Of a stretch of DNA of 64,000 nucleotides, positions 39,461 through 47,755 are shown piece by piece (positions within the stretch are counted from its first letter, which is position 1; each line of letters begins with the position of its first letter). The stretch lies in the NCBI RefSeq assembly GCF_002607855.1, contig NZ_AWQQ01000006.1, positions 14,356 through 78,355 of the forward strand, given 5' to 3'. The position numbers were made by a program, and so were the translations under genes. The stretch is from Desulforamulus profundi. GTDB lineage: Bacteria; Bacillota_B; Desulfotomaculia; Desulfotomaculales; Desulfotomaculaceae. Below the pieces are notes generated by a model. The model was given only the letters and a program-made list of their open reading frames with translations, did not search any database and was not told the origin of the DNA.

Positions 39461-40275
39461 TTATTGCACCCCCCTGAAGCGGATTGGTCGCCGGAAACGG
39501 CATGACCGGAGCCACCTACGGCTACGCCGGGCAGACCCGGTGCGGGTTCAACATACGGGCGGTTGATGATCCAGCGGTGGGCAAACATGCCGGGAATATG
39601 GAGCAGTTTGCTGAAGGGTAAATAGATCATCAGGATTTGAACCAGCAGCAAGTGTAATACAAACATAGGCTTGTGCATGACTTCCATATCGGCAGTCACG
39701 GGAGTTAACGTAATTAAGTTGGCCACATAATCACGAACGGGTTCGTAAGGAATGCCCCACTCGGGAACAAAGCGCATCAGGTTGCCAACAGTGACGATGG
39801 CAATAAGCATGAGCAGGTGAGCGTAGTCACTGGGGGCGGAAATCTGCTTCACTTCGTTGATGGCCATCCTGCGGTAGAGCAGGTACAGCAAACCCAGCAG
39901 AACAACTACACCCATGGAGGTGCCTAACATGTTGGAGAGCATGACACTGGTCTGCGCGGAAGTAAGACCGATGTAATAGAACTGTAAGCCCAGTAAGCCG
40001 ATACCCATGACGTGTCCGCCTAAAATAGCAAACAGCGACATGTGCATAATCCATGCGCCGCTCCAGAGACCCTTGTCAGCCTTGTACAGGCTTTTGAATA
40101 AAATGGCCTCTGTAGCAATGTCCAGCACAGCACCGGTTTGGGTGGTGGGAGCCGGGGTCAGGGTAATGTTGTGAACAATACGTCCGCTGGCCCATCTGCC
40201 CATTCTGTAAAGGAGACCGATGGTTAAAACGGCAACAGAAATATAAGGAAGGATTTGTAAAATAAAGTAGGTCAC
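39451..40275 (-). CDS. dsrM: DsrM, membrane cytochrome b subunit
   Basis: NarI-like five-helix membrane protein that oxidises menaquinol for DsrK. 274 aa, intact. Haem b His candidates are in AWIMHMSLFAILGGHVMG and MHKPMFVLHLLLVQ. The C-terminus ends GGCNKCH, a CXXCH string that coincides with the dsrK ribosome site and start codon, and is probably not a haem c site. dsrJ, dsrO and dsrP are absent nearby, as is usual in Gram-positive sulfate reducers. Confidence 0.93.
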   Translation of the reverse strand: MTYFILQILPYISVAVLTIGLLYRMGRWASGRIVHNITLTPAPTTQTGAVLDIATEAILFKSLYKADKGLWSGAWIMHMSLFAILGGHVMGIGLLGLQFYYIGLTSAQTSVMLSNMLGTSMGVVVLLGLLYLLYRRMAINEVKQISAPSDYAHLLMLIAIVTVGNLMRFVPEWGIPYEPVRDYVANLITLTPVTADMEVMHKPMFVLHLLLVQILMIYLPFSKLLHIPGMFAHRWIINRPYVEPAPGLPGVAVGGSGHAVSGDQSASGGCNKCH

Positions 40276-40417
40276 TGCTACACCTCCTTTGGGGTTACCA
40301 AAGCTTATTATTATGGTTTATTATTAAAATACGGGTTAATCTTAATTTTTAAAATAATAACCTCGCATCCGCAAACCACTTCCCAACCCAACGCAAACCG
40401 ATTTTATAAAACGATTA

Positions 40418-40606
40418 TTACAGTTCCTGCAGGGAACAGGCCTCGTTCGGACAGGTTACCACACAGGTTTCACAGCCCATGCAGTCTGTCTCTGCACCAG
40501 TTACTTCCGCTTTGCCATCAACCATGCCTAAAATGCCTGCAGGACAAGCATCAATGCATTCGCCACAGCCTTCACATTTGCCGGCATTGATTGAGATAAC
40601 ATACAT
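40418..40606 (-). CDS. 2[4Fe-4S] ferredoxin
   Basis: 62-aa bacterial ferredoxin with two cluster motifs, CEGCGECIDACP and CMGCETCVVTCP. First gene of the ferredoxin-dsrM-dsrK-dsrC run, so it may donate to or accept from the Dsr complexes. Intact. Confidence 0.93.
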   Translation of the reverse strand: MYVISINAGKCEGCGECIDACPAGILGMVDGKAEVTGAETDCMGCETCVVTCPNEACSLQEL

Positions 40607-41083
40607 TCCACATCCCTCCTTTAGTGAATATTTTTAAATTCATCGGGGGTGGGCTTGGGGTGGTTGATACCTTAGCTAACTGGTTCGGAATAACAGAGTC
40701 CGGGACAGACTTGGACACAATATAATGCCTATTTCGTTGTAACTTAAATTATTCCTTCTCAAATCGTCACTTTTTTTTGACAAAGGAGTTGATGTAAAGT
40801 TTGGCAAGGGAGCAGAGGGTCTGTTACGCTTAAATAGACAACTACTTATAGAAATATAACATTGATTCCATTGTTACGTAAAGAAGTTCTTATTGTCTTA
40901 CCAGGACAGAATTACCACGTTTTTGGGTTTTGCTTTGGTTTGGTTTCATATTCAAAGATAAGGTTGGGTTTCTCAAATCATTCCAGCTATTTTCCTCGTC
41001 TTGTGACGCGTTTTGCCTTTCTTGTTTTTTGAGGTAGGATTTTCTGCATCGTTGGAGAAAATAACACTGTGGAGGTGAAAGAA
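40607..41083. other. Divergent intergenic region (dsrMKC versus ylbF-like)
   Basis: AT-rich, no gene. On the minus strand TTTACG and TATATT with an 18-nt spacer (40853-40882) is the best promoter candidate for ferredoxin-dsrMKC, leaving a 5' UTR of about 240 nt. Confidence 0.4.
40853..40882 (-). promoter_or_regulatory. Candidate promoter of ferredoxin-dsrMKC
   Basis: TTTACG (40877-40882), 18-nt spacer, TATATT (40853-40858). Confidence 0.4.
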
Positions 41084-41503
41084 GTGTCGGTTTATGATAT
41101 GGCTGTTGAATTGGGCCAAAGGTTATCCACCACCGAGGAATATCAAAGGGTCCTGGAAACGCAGCGGGCGGTGGCTCAAGACAAGGAGGCCCGTGCCCTG
41201 GTAAAGGAATTCCAACAACTGCAGCAGTCCTACCAGCGCATGCAGATGATGGGACACCAGTTGACCCAGGAAAACTTGAAGACCCTGGAAGAGGCGGAGA
41301 AAAAGGCTGCGGCCCATCCCATGGTGAAGGATTACTTAAATGCCCAGGCCAAGTTTTATGAAGTTGTCAACGAAGTAAACGTAAAGATACAAGAGGGACT
41401 GAAGGGCATCCCGGCGGAGGAAGAGGAAACCCAAAGCCAGGGCGGCTGCAGCTGCACCTCCAACCACGACGGTGCCTGCGGCGGTTCCTGCTCCGGCTGC
41501 TAA
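41084..41503 (+). CDS. YlbF/YmcA family protein with Cys-rich tail
   Basis: 139 aa. Residues 1-115 form the helical YlbF/YmcA-like fold (VSVYDMAVELGQRLSTTEEY ... HPMVKDYLNAQAKFYEVV). In B. subtilis YlbF, YmcA and YaaT form an Fe-S complex affecting RNase Y and the Spo0A phosphorelay. The tail GGCSCTSNHDGACGGSCSGC adds five Cys, likely metal- or cluster-binding. Start GTG 41084 has GGAGGTG 6 nt before; an earlier GTG at 41069 is inside that site. Confidence 0.75.
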   Translation: MSVYDMAVELGQRLSTTEEYQRVLETQRAVAQDKEARALVKEFQQLQQSYQRMQMMGHQLTQENLKTLEEAEKKAAAHPMVKDYLNAQAKFYEVVNEVNVKIQEGLKGIPAEEEETQSQGGCSCTSNHDGACGGSCSGC

Positions 41504-41508
41504 CCCCC

Positions 41509-41541
41509 AATTCAAATCGGGGACGGTTCTTGACTTGAATT
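41509..41541. repeat. REP-like unit A4 (single)
   Basis: One unit, GGGGACGGTTCTTGACTTG core with AATTCAA/TTGAATT arms, just after the ylbF-like stop. Confidence 0.85.
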
Positions 41542-41559
41542 CACATCTATTAAACCAAG

Positions 41560-41585
41560 AGGTTGGGGAAATCCCCCAACCTCTC
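41560..41585. terminator. Hairpin between two REP units
   Basis: AGAGGTTGGGG/CCCCAACCTCT with a 4-nt loop. No clear T tract, so a terminator of the ylbF-like gene only by inference. Confidence 0.45.
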
Positions 41586-41592
41586 CCCCCCT

Positions 41593-41625
41593 ATTCAAGT
41601 CGGGGACGGTTCTTGACTTGAATTC
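41593..41625. repeat. REP-like unit A5 (single, same orientation as A4)
   Basis: Direct copy of A4 on the other side of the hairpin, next to the recQ 3' end. Confidence 0.85.
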
Positions 41626-41645
41626 ACCTGTGAAGATTCCCCGTA

Positions 41646-43772
41646 TCATCCTAACTTTTTGTATTTGCAAAGCACAGCCTTAATGGCTAAATAATCCACT
41701 TCTTCAGGTAATGCATCTTTAATGGGTTTTAGTCGTTCCGCCCCTAATTCTTTGATTTTCTTCAGAATTAAATCTTCATATTCTTGAGGAATTAGGGTGT
41801 CCCAATCAACCTCATAACCTTCCAGTCCGCAACGCACCAGGTGATCCTGGATCGTAACCGGCTTGAGATTCCTTTCTCCTGCAATCTCTTGAACAGAATA
41901 CCCTTGCTTGAATAGCTTCCATGTCACTACATGGCTCGGCGGTTCCTTCTCCCCGGCACATTCCCCTCCCTGAGCCTGTACCGTCTGGATAGAAATACCG
42001 TTTTGGCCTTTGTGTCTGAGAATAACCTCTAAGAACTCCTGTCCGTAACGATCAAATTTGGCTTGTCCCACACCCTTAATGGAAAGAAATGCCCGTTTGT
42101 CCTGTGGCAGGTGTCGGCAGATTTCCCGTAAGGTGCTGTCCGGAAAGACAATATAGGGAGGAACTTGTTCTCTTTGGGAGATTTGTTTTCGCAGTTGGCG
42201 GAACTCTTCAAACAGCAAGTCGCCCGTAGCAGGTTTTTGTTCTTTTCTCCGTACTTTTTGTAGAACTTTCTCCTGACTTTTTAGCACAGGAATGGCTTTT
42301 GGCCGGATTTTGACCACCGGGTACTGACCTTCGGTTAAATAAAGGTATCCTTCGGCCACCAATACGTTGATCATATCCGTTATCTGCTTTACTGTGTATT
42401 CTTTTAACAGTCCATAGGTGGACAGGCTGTTAAAACCGTACTGAAGCACTTTTTTATTCTGGGAGCCTTTTAAAACATCCGCCACCAGCGAGATACCGTA
42501 CTGTTCTTTCATGCGGATGATGCAGGAGAAGATTTTTTGAGCTTCCACCGTCATGTCTGTTAGTTCACTGTCGTCCTTGCAATTGCTGCAGTTTCCACAC
42601 TCCTCAGGGGTTTTTTCCTCACTAAAATAACTTAAAATATATTTTCGTAAACACCGCGGCGTGTGGCAGTAGTCAACCATGGCCTGGAGTTTTTGGTATT
42701 CAAATCTTTTTCTTTCCTCGGAAAGCTGACTTTGTTCAATCAAGAATTTTTGCACTTGGATGTCCTGGGGGGTAAACAATAAAATGCATTCACCCGGTTC
42801 ACCGTCCCGGCCGGCCCGCCCGGCCTCCTGGTAGTAGGACTCCATATTTTTAGGCATGTTGTAATGAATGACATAGCGAACATTCGACTTATCGATACCC
42901 ATGCCGAATGCGTTGGTTGCCACCATGATACTGATGTCGTCGTATAAGAACATCTCCTGGTTGCTGATTCTTTCCGCATCACTTAGACCCGCGTGGTATT
43001 TTCCCACCGCAAAGCCTTTTTTTCGTAAATACTCGTGCAGTGCATCCACTTCTTTTCTGGTGGCTGCATAAACGATCCCGGCCTGCTCCTTATTGCATTC
43101 CAGGTAATCAACCAGAAAATCCCTTTTGTTTTCTCCCCGTAATACGGAAAAATTCAAGTTCTCCCGGTTAAAACCGGTACTGTATACCAGGGGGTTTTTC
43201 AGGGACAGCAACCGCACGATATCCTGTGTTACCTCCGGCGTTGCGGTGGCCGTAAATGCTGTCACCACCGGTCTGCGGGGCAGTTCCTGGATGAACGGAG
43301 CGATGGCCAGGTAGCTGGTGCGGAAGTCGTGACCCCATTGGGATACACAATGGGCTTCATCGATGGCCAGCATGGATACCGGCAGGGCTTTCAGTTTTGT
43401 GCGAAACCTTGGGGATTCCAGCCGCTCGGGAGCCACATAGATGAGTTTGTATTTTCCCTGTCCGGCCCGGTGGATTCTTTCTTCGAATTCTTCCTGGTCC
43501 AGGGAGCTGTTAATATAGGTGGCCTCTATCCCCAGGCTGTTGAGGGCATCCACCTGATCTTTCATAAGGGATATTAAAGGTGAAATAATGATTGAAACTC
43601 CGGAAAACAACAGTGCGGGTATTTGAAAGCAAATGGATTTCCCCCCACCTGTAGGCATAATACCCAGGGTGTCTATTCCTTGTAAAATACTCTTTATGAT
43701 TTTCTCCTGCCCACTGCGAAAGGAGGAATAACCATAATACTGCTTTAATATCTCCTGTGCCCTTTCTAACAC
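41646..43772 (-). CDS. recQ: ATP-dependent DNA helicase RecQ
   Basis: 3'-5' superfamily 2 helicase for recombination and fork repair. 708 aa, intact. MPTGGGKSICFQIPAL (Walker A), AIDEAHCVSQWGHDFR (DEAH), GRAGRDGEPGECILL (motif VI), zinc cysteines CGNCSNC, winged helix, HRDC domain (residues about 515-590) and a C-terminal HTH_40 region (HVVTWKLFKQGYSVQEIAGE). GTG start. Lies in the accessory patch with the RAYT gene. Confidence 0.95.
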   Translation of the reverse strand: MLERAQEILKQYYGYSSFRSGQEKIIKSILQGIDTLGIMPTGGGKSICFQIPALLFSGVSIIISPLISLMKDQVDALNSLGIEATYINSSLDQEEFEERIHRAGQGKYKLIYVAPERLESPRFRTKLKALPVSMLAIDEAHCVSQWGHDFRTSYLAIAPFIQELPRRPVVTAFTATATPEVTQDIVRLLSLKNPLVYSTGFNRENLNFSVLRGENKRDFLVDYLECNKEQAGIVYAATRKEVDALHEYLRKKGFAVGKYHAGLSDAERISNQEMFLYDDISIMVATNAFGMGIDKSNVRYVIHYNMPKNMESYYQEAGRAGRDGEPGECILLFTPQDIQVQKFLIEQSQLSEERKRFEYQKLQAMVDYCHTPRCLRKYILSYFSEEKTPEECGNCSNCKDDSELTDMTVEAQKIFSCIIRMKEQYGISLVADVLKGSQNKKVLQYGFNSLSTYGLLKEYTVKQITDMINVLVAEGYLYLTEGQYPVVKIRPKAIPVLKSQEKVLQKVRRKEQKPATGDLLFEEFRQLRKQISQREQVPPYIVFPDSTLREICRHLPQDKRAFLSIKGVGQAKFDRYGQEFLEVILRHKGQNGISIQTVQAQGGECAGEKEPPSHVVTWKLFKQGYSVQEIAGERNLKPVTIQDHLVRCGLEGYEVDWDTLIPQEYEDLILKKIKELGAERLKPIKDALPEEVDYLAIKAVLCKYKKLG

Positions 43773-43835
43773 AATTTCACATCCTTATACAAAGGGGAGC
43801 ATCTCTAGCTTGAACCAGATAATCATGAAGTTTGT

Positions 43836-44681
43836 TTATCCCTTTAGAATTTTACTCACTGCAGATTCACTTAACCCTCCAAATAAAGTTCCTATATCAC
43901 GCAACCCCAAGTTGCATCTTCTTTTTATTTGTTTAATGGCGTCGTTTCTTGCAGCCGTATGGGGTGTTCTTTTACTTGTCAGGTCAGACACCTGTAAACT
44001 ATATTCGTCGGCGATGGCTTCTATAAGCGACATTGGTCCCAAGTTACTGGCCGGCTCCCTTATGGCTTCGTCTTCCGCATCCGGAAAATCTAATATCGCC
44101 GGACGTTGTTCCCCGTCGTTTTCGGCTTCCGTACCACGCTGAACATACTCGATATATTTTCTGCATGCTTTGGCATAATGATCAGAAAAATATTTAAGGA
44201 CCAGGGAAGTGTCGACCAGGTTCTGAAGCTGATCCTCTCCCCCTGTGTAAACGGCATAACTGCTCCATGGATAATGCGCCGCATCCTTTACCATGTTGGC
44301 CTGCACAGGATTCAGATGAATATAACGAGTGACCTCGAGCAAATACTGGTCATTATCAATCACTTCACTTTTAAAACGGTCCTGGAATAAGTGCCCGCAC
44401 CGTTCATATTTACGGTTGAAATACATGACGTAACTGACGTTGAGGCTCTTCATAATCTGGGAAATGTCACTGCCGTTTGTGTCCACAACCAGATGGACGT
44501 GGTTGTTCATAAGACAATAGGCATAGAATTTACAGTTAAATCTATCTTTTATACTGGCCAGTGTATCAAGAAACCTTTGTTTGTCCCGGTCATCCAGAAA
44601 GATATTTTTTCGTTCATTCCCTCGTTGGATCACGTGGTAAGTACAATATTCTCCCTTTTTAAGCCTCGGAATTCTGGGCAT
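43836..44681 (-). CDS. REP-associated tyrosine transposase (RAYT, Y1/HUH family) with DnaA-like C-terminus
   Basis: 281 aa. Residues 1-170 are the IS200-like Y1 domain: PRLKKGEYCTYHVIQRGNER, the HUH pair in YCLMNNHVHLVVDTN, and RYIHLNPVQANMV. Residues about 195-281 (IADEYSLQVSDLTSKR ... LRDIGTLFGGLSESAVSKIL) resemble DnaA domain IV, a DNA-binding helix-turn-helix. Start ATG 44679-44681, GGAGG 7 nt upstream. No IS ends are seen. A REP unit lies 45 bp upstream, as expected for a RAYT that uses REP sequences as substrate. Confidence 0.88.
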   Translation of the reverse strand: MPRIPRLKKGEYCTYHVIQRGNERKNIFLDDRDKQRFLDTLASIKDRFNCKFYAYCLMNNHVHLVVDTNGSDISQIMKSLNVSYVMYFNRKYERCGHLFQDRFKSEVIDNDQYLLEVTRYIHLNPVQANMVKDAAHYPWSSYAVYTGGEDQLQNLVDTSLVLKYFSDHYAKACRKYIEYVQRGTEAENDGEQRPAILDFPDAEDEAIREPASNLGPMSLIEAIADEYSLQVSDLTSKRTPHTAARNDAIKQIKRRCNLGLRDIGTLFGGLSESAVSKILKG

Positions 44682-44725
44682 CACCTTTCCTCCTTTCATT
44701 TCATTTAGAAATAAGCGCTAACGGA

Positions 44726-44757
44726 AATTCAAGTCAAGAACCGTCCCCACTTGAATT
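44726..44757. repeat. REP-like unit A6 beside the RAYT gene
   Basis: Single unit AATTCAAGTC-AAGAACCGTCCCC-ACTTGAATT, directly abutting the mutY remnant. Confidence 0.88.
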
Positions 44758-44758
44758 A

Positions 44759-45028
44759 TCTATGCTCATGACGACCCCTGCGGTATATGCTCCAATCCCC
44801 GGCAGGTCAGGATCTCCCGGTAGGTACCTCCTGATGTTGCTCTACAATTTGCCTGGCTGCTTTGTGCATGTTTTTGGCCCGGGTATAGTATGCCAATGCC
44901 GTATCCACTCTGGTTTGCTGCAGCATGATTTCCGAAATTCAGATGGCATAGGCGCCCTTTTGTTGCCGCCTGGGCAGGTCTCTCTTGTTCTCCAGGTACC
45001 AGTTTAGTAAAGATTCAAACCAATCCAT
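44759..45028 (-). pseudogene. mutY: mutY (A/G-specific adenine glycosylase) remnant
   Basis: Read on the minus strand from ATG 45026-45028: MDWFESLLNWYLENKRDLP, then after a TGG-to-TGA change ISEIMLQQTRVDTALAYYTR, then RAKNMHKAARQIVEQHQ, and LPGIGAYTAGVVMSI (the HhH motif). These are MutY N-terminal blocks. About 35 residues between YYTR and RAKN are deleted, there are further frameshifts, and everything after VVMSI (catalytic domain end, Fe-S, NUDIX) is gone. The remaining sequence stops exactly where REP unit A6 begins. Confidence 0.85.
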
Positions 45029-45030
45029 TA

Positions 45031-45233
45031 AGGAATGGAATCCAAAGAAAATCCCACGGATGAAAAGAAACCGTAAACTTCCGTTAATCCCTCCAAAGCA
45101 GGATGTGCTGGCGATCTTAAATGCAACCGCTAATCTTAAACACAAAGCTATTCTGGTGTTAATTTACGGAAGCGGCTTACGGGTTGGAGAAGTAGCCAGG
45201 TTAAAGATTTGTGATATTTGCAGTAACGGATAA
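45031..45233 (+). pseudogene. Tyrosine recombinase (phage integrase) fragment
   Basis: Plus-strand segment KKIPRMKRNRKLPLIPPKQ ... LKHKAILVLIYGSGLRVGEV ARLKI is the start of the catalytic domain of an XerC/D-like integrase, including the first catalytic Arg in GLRVGE. N-terminal and the rest of the catalytic domain are missing. Wedged between the mutY remnant and another gene fragment. Confidence 0.75.
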
Positions 45234-45465
45234 ATTCAATCTCCAGTCCGTTTTCCTTGGCCATCCGTTCGGCATGCTCGCGAAGTTCCTCGCGCAGCGC
45301 GTTGGCCCAATCCGGGTAGTCGAAGATTTTGATGTTGTTTTGATATAAGTACGATGTCATACCTCCGCCGAAACAAAGCACCGGAATATTGCCATGAATC
45401 ACAACCCGATCGTAGCATGCCAGTACTCCGTCAATCTTGTCTTTGTAACGCTCGGTAAGTAACAT
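45234..45465 (-). pseudogene. Fragment of an uncharacterised protein
   Basis: ATG 45463-45465 with GGAGG upstream begins MLLTERYKDKIDGVLACYDR and continues GGMTSYLYQNNIKIFDYPDW ANALREELREHAERMAKENG. I believe this is the N-terminus of a much longer protein of unknown function that recurs near mobile DNA, but cannot name it. The homology appears to stop at about 45234, where the integrase fragment begins; the open frame runs on antisense to it. Confidence 0.5.
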
Positions 45466-45587
45466 AGTACATTCCTCCATATCGCTGTTATAATTGCACA
45501 GTAATTCGACATGGGTTTAATAAATCCTATTGGTTCCGGCTTGTCCGGGTTAGGGTTAGTATTCCTAAATTCGGGGAACTTCCTCGC

Positions 45588-45614
45588 AAAATAAAAAGCT
45601 GCCCCCGGGGCAGC
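45588..45614 (-). terminator. Terminator of the TPP riboswitch
   Basis: GCTGCCCC/GGGGGCAGC stem followed on the minus strand by TTTTTATTTT, directly after the aptamer. Confidence 0.85.
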
Positions 45615-45638
45615 TCGCTGCAAGCATAAAAGATCACC

Positions 45639-45724
45639 ATATTTCCCTCCGCTGGCATTACCCAGATCAGGTTCACGGTCGGTACCCTTGCGGTACCCTC
45701 TCAGCCGGCCACCCCAGCTCCCCA
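45639..45724 (-). promoter_or_regulatory. TPP riboswitch (thi box)
   Basis: Minus strand: GGGGTGGCCGGCTGAGAGG, then ACCG...GAACCTGATCTGGGTAATGC and CAGCGGAGGGAA, the conserved thiamine pyrophosphate aptamer with its CTGAGA and CCTGATC blocks. A promoter precedes it and a terminator follows. No thiamine gene lies downstream; the next coding sequence is the unknown fragment at 45234-45465. Confidence 0.95.
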
Positions 45725-45750
45725 AAAACATATATTCACTTGTAATAGTA

Positions 45751-45779
45751 ACTATACCAGCGAGGTTACGGTTTGTAAA
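45751..45779 (-). promoter_or_regulatory. Promoter of the TPP riboswitch
   Basis: TTTACA, 17-nt spacer, TATAGT, ending about 27 nt before the aptamer. Confidence 0.65.
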
Positions 45780-45794
45780 TGGCTGTTTATTTAG

Positions 45795-45835
45795 TGCGAA
45801 TTCAAGTCAAGAACCGTCCCCGACTTGAATTCGCA
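45795..45835. repeat. REP-like unit A7 (single, extended arms)
   Basis: TGCGAATTCAAGTC-AAGAACCGTCCCC-GACTTGAATTCGCA, with 14-bp perfect arms. It forms the 3' end and stop codon of the TRAP permease gene. Confidence 0.9.
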
Positions 45836-47755
45836 CATTTAAACCACTGGATGATGTAGCCGATGACCAGTAACCCCAGACCGGCCAGGTCGGTTAAGGG
45901 ATTGGGGTCAATCATCAGCAAACCGCCGACAAAGAAGAGAATTCGTTCCGTCCATTGAGCCCGGGTAATCAGGTACCCTGAAACTGCAGCGGCTATAGCT
46001 GTCATGCCGATAAGGGATGTTGTCATCATCAGCAGCACCTTGGGTAAGGTGGTGTCAATAAGCAGCAGGGACGGGGACAACACAAAGATGTACGGTATAA
46101 GGAAGGCCGCAATGGCCAGCTTGGAGGCATTGACTGCCGTTTTCATCGGGTCACTTCTGGCAATGCCGGCACCGGCAAAGGCCGCCAGAGCCACCGGCGG
46201 GGTAACGTCTGCAATAATCCCGAAGTAGAAGACAAACATATGGGCTGCCAGAACGGGTACTCCCATCTGCACCAGTATGGGTGCCGCAATGGTAGAGGTA
46301 ATCACGTAGTTGGCCGTGGTGGGTACGCCCATGCCCAGAATGATGGAGGTAATCATGGTAAAGAACAGGGTCAGCAGCAGCTGCCCACGGGCCAGGTCAA
46401 TGAGGACGGAACCAAGTTTCAGGCCAAGACCTGTCTTGGTGACCACGCCGATGATAATGCCGGCGGTGGCACAGGCAATGACCACGCCCAGGGCGGCCCT
46501 GGCGCCTTCTTCCAAGCCTTTCAGGACATCCTGCAGGGAAATCCGGGTAGAGCTGCGCAGCATGGACGCACCTATGGCCAGCACTATGGCCCACAGGGCG
46601 GCTTCATGGGTGTATATCCTGAAACAAGCAAGTATACGATACCCACCAGCGGTATGGCCAGGTGGCCCCTCTCTGCCAGGATATTGCCGACTCTGGGCAA
46701 TTGCTCCCGGGGGATGCCTTTCAAACAGGTCTTTTTGGCTTCCAGGTGCACACCGATCCAGATGCCGGTAAAGTAAAGCAGTGCGGGAAGGGCTGCAGCC
46801 TTCACAACATTCACGTAGGGAGTGCCCACAATCTCAGCCATTAAAAAGGCTGCCGCACCCATAATGGGGGGCATCAGCTGGCCGCCGGTGGAGGCAGCGG
46901 CTTCCACCGCGCCGGCAAACTCCGGCCGGTAACCAAGCTTTTTCATCATGGGAATCGTCAGGCTTCCGGTACCCGCGACGTTCCCCACGGAACTGCCGGA
47001 AACGGTCCCCATCAAGCCGCTGGAGAGCACCGCCACTTTGGCCGGGCCGCCGCTGGCCCAGCCGGCAATGGCGTTGGCCAGGTCGATGAAGAATTTGCCC
47101 AACCCGGTTTTCTCGAGATAAGCCCCGAATAATATGAACAGGAAAATAAAGGTGGCCGAGACTCCCAGGGGAATCCCGAAAACCCCCTCGGTGGTATAGT
47201 ACAGGTGACCAACCAGTCCTTCCAGGGTTGTTCCCTGGTGGGCAAAGGCGCCGGGCAGCATGGGGCCGGCAAAGGCATAACCCAGAAAAAGGGTTGCCAC
47301 AATGACGATGGGCCAACCCACCACCCGGCGGGCGGCTCCATGACAAAGAAGATGCCCAAAGCGCCCACCAGCATATCGGCGGGGGTGACGATGCCCGCCC
47401 GCATAACCAGATCTTTATAGAAGATAACAATATACAGGGGGGCGGCCACGGCCACCACCGCTAAAAGCACATCAAACCAGTGCAGTCGGCTGCGGGACCA
47501 GCTTTTTCTGGTCGGGTACAGCAAGTAGACCAGCGCCAGCCCGAAGGACAGGTGGACCGCCCGCTGGATTTGGGCGTCCAGTACCCCAAAGATGGCCGTG
47601 TACAGTTGAAAAAGTGAAAAAACCACAGCGATGACCGCCACGGCAATGCCGCTCAAGCCACCCAATCGCCTGTAATCCGATTCGCGATCGTATTTAGCCA
47701 GAAACTCGTCCATATTTATGTTGTCTGCCGCGGGTTTTACATTACGATCTGTCAA
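45802..47755 (-). CDS. TRAP transporter fused permease (TAXI type), two frameshifts
   Basis: Fused small (4TM-like) and large (12TM, DctM-like) membrane subunits of a tripartite secondary transporter, about 650 aa. N-terminal cytoplasmic MDEFLAKYDRESDYRRLGG, SGLMGTVSGSSVGNVAGTGS and IILGMGVPTTANYVITST are family blocks. One G restored at about 47336 and 46602 (ATGGAG-GCC, ATGAAG-GCC) joins the three pieces. The last 11 codons (CANSSRGRFLT) come from REP unit A7. Pairs with the TAXI binding protein; substrate unknown. Confidence 0.88.

Noticed and set aside
39451..39470. CXXCH (CNKCH) at the very end of DsrM, suggesting haem c
   Set aside because: The codons coincide with the dsrK ribosome site and start, and a NarI-like topology puts this end in the cytoplasm, where haem c is not attached.
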